A DNA stretch of 45,024 nt from Lachnospiraceae bacterium (lineage in GTDB: Bacteria; Bacillota; Clostridia; Lachnospirales; Lachnospiraceae). The stretch lies in the NCBI GenBank assembly GCA_017523785.1, contig JAFWVX010000048.1:1-45024 (forward strand), read 5' to 3'. Every line of letters begins with the position of its first letter. Position 1 is the stretch's first letter. The notes under the pieces were generated by a model, which was given only the letters and a program-made list of their open reading frames with translations, searched no databases and was not told the origin of the DNA. The translations under genes were made by a program, and so were the position numbers. Shown here piece after piece: positions 42,779 to 45,024 of the stretch.

Positions 42779-43891
42779 TTATCGCAGACATATCGCCATT
42801 ATTACTATTGACTCTATAGCCATAAATATAATATTTATAAACGTGAACAACAAAAGATATTTTCCGATACGCTTAGGATTTAGAGCAGCGTAATTTCTAA
42901 AAGTTATAAGCGATGCAAGCGATGCTATTAGAGTGCCAAGTCCGCCAATATTTACACCATAGAGAAGTGGAATGTAATTTTCAGTAAATTTTGATAAGAG
43001 AATACTGGTTGGGACATTTGACATAAACTGGCAAGAAAGTAAAGTCGTGAAATAAATATTTTTGTCTAGCAAGTTAGAAAAGAAAACATTTACAGAAGGA
43101 ATCCTTGAAAGATTTGATGAAAATATAAAAAAGAAAACAAAGGTCATAAGTAGGCTGTAATCCACATTTCTAAAAGCGTGCCTGTCGAGCAGGAATATCA
43201 TAATTGAAATGACAATGAGTCCTATGATAAGCGGAATATATCTAAAGACAACAAATATGGCAAGCACAAAAAGAAAAATGTAAACTCGCTGTTTGATTTT
43301 ACTAGTTTTTATATCTTGGCGATTGAGTACCAATTCGTCATCGCCGATAAATAGCGCAGTTAGATACAAAAGTATGATTGCCACGATGAATGGGATTGCC
43401 ATAATTTTCATAAACTCCGCATTTCCAATATTGTACTTGGTATAAATATACAAGTTTTGCGGATTGCCAAAAGGTGTGAGCATGCCGCCAAGGTTAGCGG
43501 CGATATTTTGCATAATGAATACAAATGCTTCTTTGTCCTCATTGTTTGTTTCTTTTAACACCAGATAACCGAGCGGCAGAAAGGTAATTAATGCCATGTC
43601 ATTTGCAATAATCATCGAGCCGACAAATGTTATCGTTATCAATGCTATGTAAGACTTTCTTAAAGTATTGAACCTTATAATTATGTGTCTCGCAACTGCA
43701 TAGAAAAAATTTATATCTTTAAATGCACTGATTATGCATGACATTATAAATAAGCACGAAATAGTTTTGTAATCTATATAATGAAGATATTGCTTGTCAA
43801 TCGGCACTAAAAAAATAGTAGCCATCGCCAAAATGAATGCTATGATGGCTACCATGTTGCCTAATACAAAATTTTTTAACTTAATGAGCAT
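42779..43891 (-). CDS. SLC13/ArsB-NhaD-type anion permease
   Basis: 370-residue integral membrane protein with about ten helices, of the citrate-transporter/ArsB superfamily. Conserved features: NDMALITFLPLGYLV in the first half and SNVPTSILLSKFTENY in the second (the paired reentrant NDxx/SNxx loops), plus ANLGGMLTPFGNPQNLYIY. Shorter than the usual 420-450 residues. Substrate unknown. Ends at the hairpin before MoxR. Confidence 0.85.
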   Translation of the reverse strand: MLIKLKNFVLGNMVAIIAFILAMATIFLVPIDKQYLHYIDYKTISCLFIMSCIISAFKDINFFYAVARHIIIRFNTLRKSYIALITITFVGSMIIANDMALITFLPLGYLVLKETNNEDKEAFVFIMQNIAANLGGMLTPFGNPQNLYIYTKYNIGNAEFMKIMAIPFIVAIILLYLTALFIGDDELVLNRQDIKTSKIKQRVYIFLFVLAIFVVFRYIPLIIGLIVISIMIFLLDRHAFRNVDYSLLMTFVFFFIFSSNLSRIPSVNVFFSNLLDKNIYFTTLLSCQFMSNVPTSILLSKFTENYIPLLYGVNIGGLGTLIASLASLITFRNYAALNPKRIGKYLLLFTFINIIFMAIESIVIMAICLR

Positions 43892-43939
43892 TGAAACTTA
43901 TATAATAATGACTTAGCAAATTTTTAATGATTTGAAAAA

Positions 43940-44500
43940 TTATTTAGTCACAGTTACTTTATCATTTCTTCTATGTATTCTAACAAGCCCCATCTTATGA
44001 AGTGCGAGCATAAATGAAGGAATGAAAATTAATTGGAATACAATCCCTGGGATTGCATTTAAAAATGCTCCTGCCATAAACATTTGCCAAGTAAATGCTT
44101 TGCCATTTATTCCAAGTAAAATAATTTGAACTATTCCCCATACAACTCTTCCAAGAAGCATCGCAATGATTAGTGATTCATAAAGTGCGATGATACATTT
44201 CCATCTTGAATTTTTATACATAAATCCAGAAACAAATCCGTAAGTTGCAAGTTCAAAACTCATTGCAATTGCTGTAGGATAAAGTGGTGGCATTCCAAAT
44301 ATGAAATGTCTCATGATTGGAAGAATTAATCCAATGATTAAACCATAGACTGGTCCAACTATTAGCCCACATAAAAATACAGGTAAGTGCATTGGTAAAA
44401 ATGCATTTCCAAGTTGTTGCAACTGTCCTGTGAGTAGAGGTAACACTAATCCAAGTGCAAGAAATAAAGCTGACAATGTTAAATTTTTTGTAGTTTTCAT
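43940..44500 (-). CDS. ECF transporter S component
   Basis: 186 residues, six helices; substrate-binding subunit of an energy-coupling-factor vitamin importer. The segment LPMHLPVFLCGLIVGPVYGL and the MPPLYPTAIAMSFELATYG block are typical of the S-component family (pantothenate-like group is possible). The ATPase/T-subunit genes are not here, so it belongs to the shared-module type. RBS AGGAGG; TATAAT at 44534-44529 upstream. Confidence 0.85.
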   Translation of the reverse strand: MKTTKNLTLSALFLALGLVLPLLTGQLQQLGNAFLPMHLPVFLCGLIVGPVYGLIIGLILPIMRHFIFGMPPLYPTAIAMSFELATYGFVSGFMYKNSRWKCIIALYESLIIAMLLGRVVWGIVQIILLGINGKAFTWQMFMAGAFLNAIPGIVFQLIFIPSFMLALHKMGLVRIHRRNDKVTVTK

Positions 44501-44528
44501 TTTGTAATCCTCCTTTTTAAGTATAGAT

Positions 44529-44534
44529 ATTATA
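44529..44534 (-). promoter_or_regulatory. -10 box of the ECF S-component gene
   Basis: TATAAT about 30 bases before the start codon; the -35 position lies in the T tract of the tRNA terminator and matches poorly. Confidence 0.45.
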
Positions 44535-44550
44535 ACACATTTTTGAAAAA

Positions 44551-44576
44551 TAAAAAAACGAGTTGGAAACTCGTTT
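44551..44576 (-). terminator. Terminator of the rRNA-tRNA transcript
   Basis: Arms AAACGAGTT and AACTCGTTT around a 3-base loop, followed by seven T residues, directly after tRNA-Asn. Confidence 0.9.
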
Positions 44577-44584
44577 TGTCGATG

Positions 44585-44658
44585 CTCCCCGAGTAGGACT
44601 TGAACCTACGACCTACCGGTTAACAGCCGGTCGCTCTAACCAACTGAGCTATCGAGGA
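44585..44658 (-). tRNA. tRNA-Asn (GTT)
   Basis: 74 nt cloverleaf: acceptor TCCTCGA with TCGGGGA, D arm AGCTCAGTTGGTTAGAGC, anticodon stem-loop CCGGCTGTTAACCGG (anticodon GTT), T arm GTAGGTTCAAGTCCTAC, discriminator G. CCA is not encoded. It is the last gene of the ribosomal RNA transcript. Confidence 0.97.
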
Positions 44659-44714
44659 ATATTTTCTTTGTCCAACAAAAATTGCATACAAGAAATGAAA
44701 CTTAAATCATGAGA

Positions 44715-45024
<310 letters not shown>

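Overview
AT-rich DNA with the gene content of an anaerobic clostridium, most like Lachnospiraceae: CIRCE-controlled groESL, Gram-positive RBSs (AGGAGG), perfect sigma-A promoters, a sodium-pumping biotin-dependent decarboxylase, InlB-type repeat surface protein and class II LysRS. Every real gene lies on the minus strand, so transcription runs from high to low coordinates.

Layout from left to right. 1-6.7 kb: the open-ended gene of a huge secreted papain-type protease with InlB-like repeats. 6.9-9.1 kb: groES-groEL with CIRCE. 9.1-13.7 kb: two envelope proteins (one a C39-like protein lacking its cysteine) and an EF-G paralogue interrupted by an in-frame TAA. 13.8-17.4 kb: nth, an EamA exporter and a metal P-type ATPase with an in-frame TGA in its Cys-rich leader. 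17.5-20.8 kb: an accessory island with a RelB-PIN toxin-antitoxin pair, a NUDIX protein fused to a RelB-type DNA-binding domain, a YdeI-like gene, and a BrnT toxin with an unrecognised partner. 20.9-29.5 kb: lysS, greA, tyrS, an O-acetylation pair (MBOAT plus DHHW protein), thyA and a lipoprotein, punctuated by palindromic repeats that end in a Shine-Dalgarno sequence. 29.6-35.2 kb: uracil permease and an mmd-type decarboxylase operon behind an attenuator-like terminator. 35.3-36.4 kb: solitary toxin-antitoxin parts (MNT nucleotidyltransferase, HipB, a stub where hipA should be) and a pseudoknotted ncRNA, probably raiA-type. 37.2-42.8 kb: an RtcB RNA-ligase neighbourhood with HTH regulator, tandem-zincin/VWA protein and MoxR ATPase. 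42.8-45 kb: an anion permease, an ECF S component, tRNA-Asn and the 3' end of a 23S rRNA.

The most interesting candidates are (a) the MoxR/VWA/HTH/RtcB cluster, whose MoxR promoter shares a palindrome, spacer and -10 layout with the promoter of an unknown 201-residue gene next door, suggesting one regulon; (b) the four-gene RelB-PIN-NUDIX::RHH-YdeI operon with a palindrome in its promoter; (c) the ncRNA with tRNA-like arms; and (d) the palindromic repeat family, whose hairpin arms differ between copies yet stay complementary and whose edge supplies the RBS of five genes. Two long genes carry single in-frame stops (TAA, TGA) and need read-level checking.
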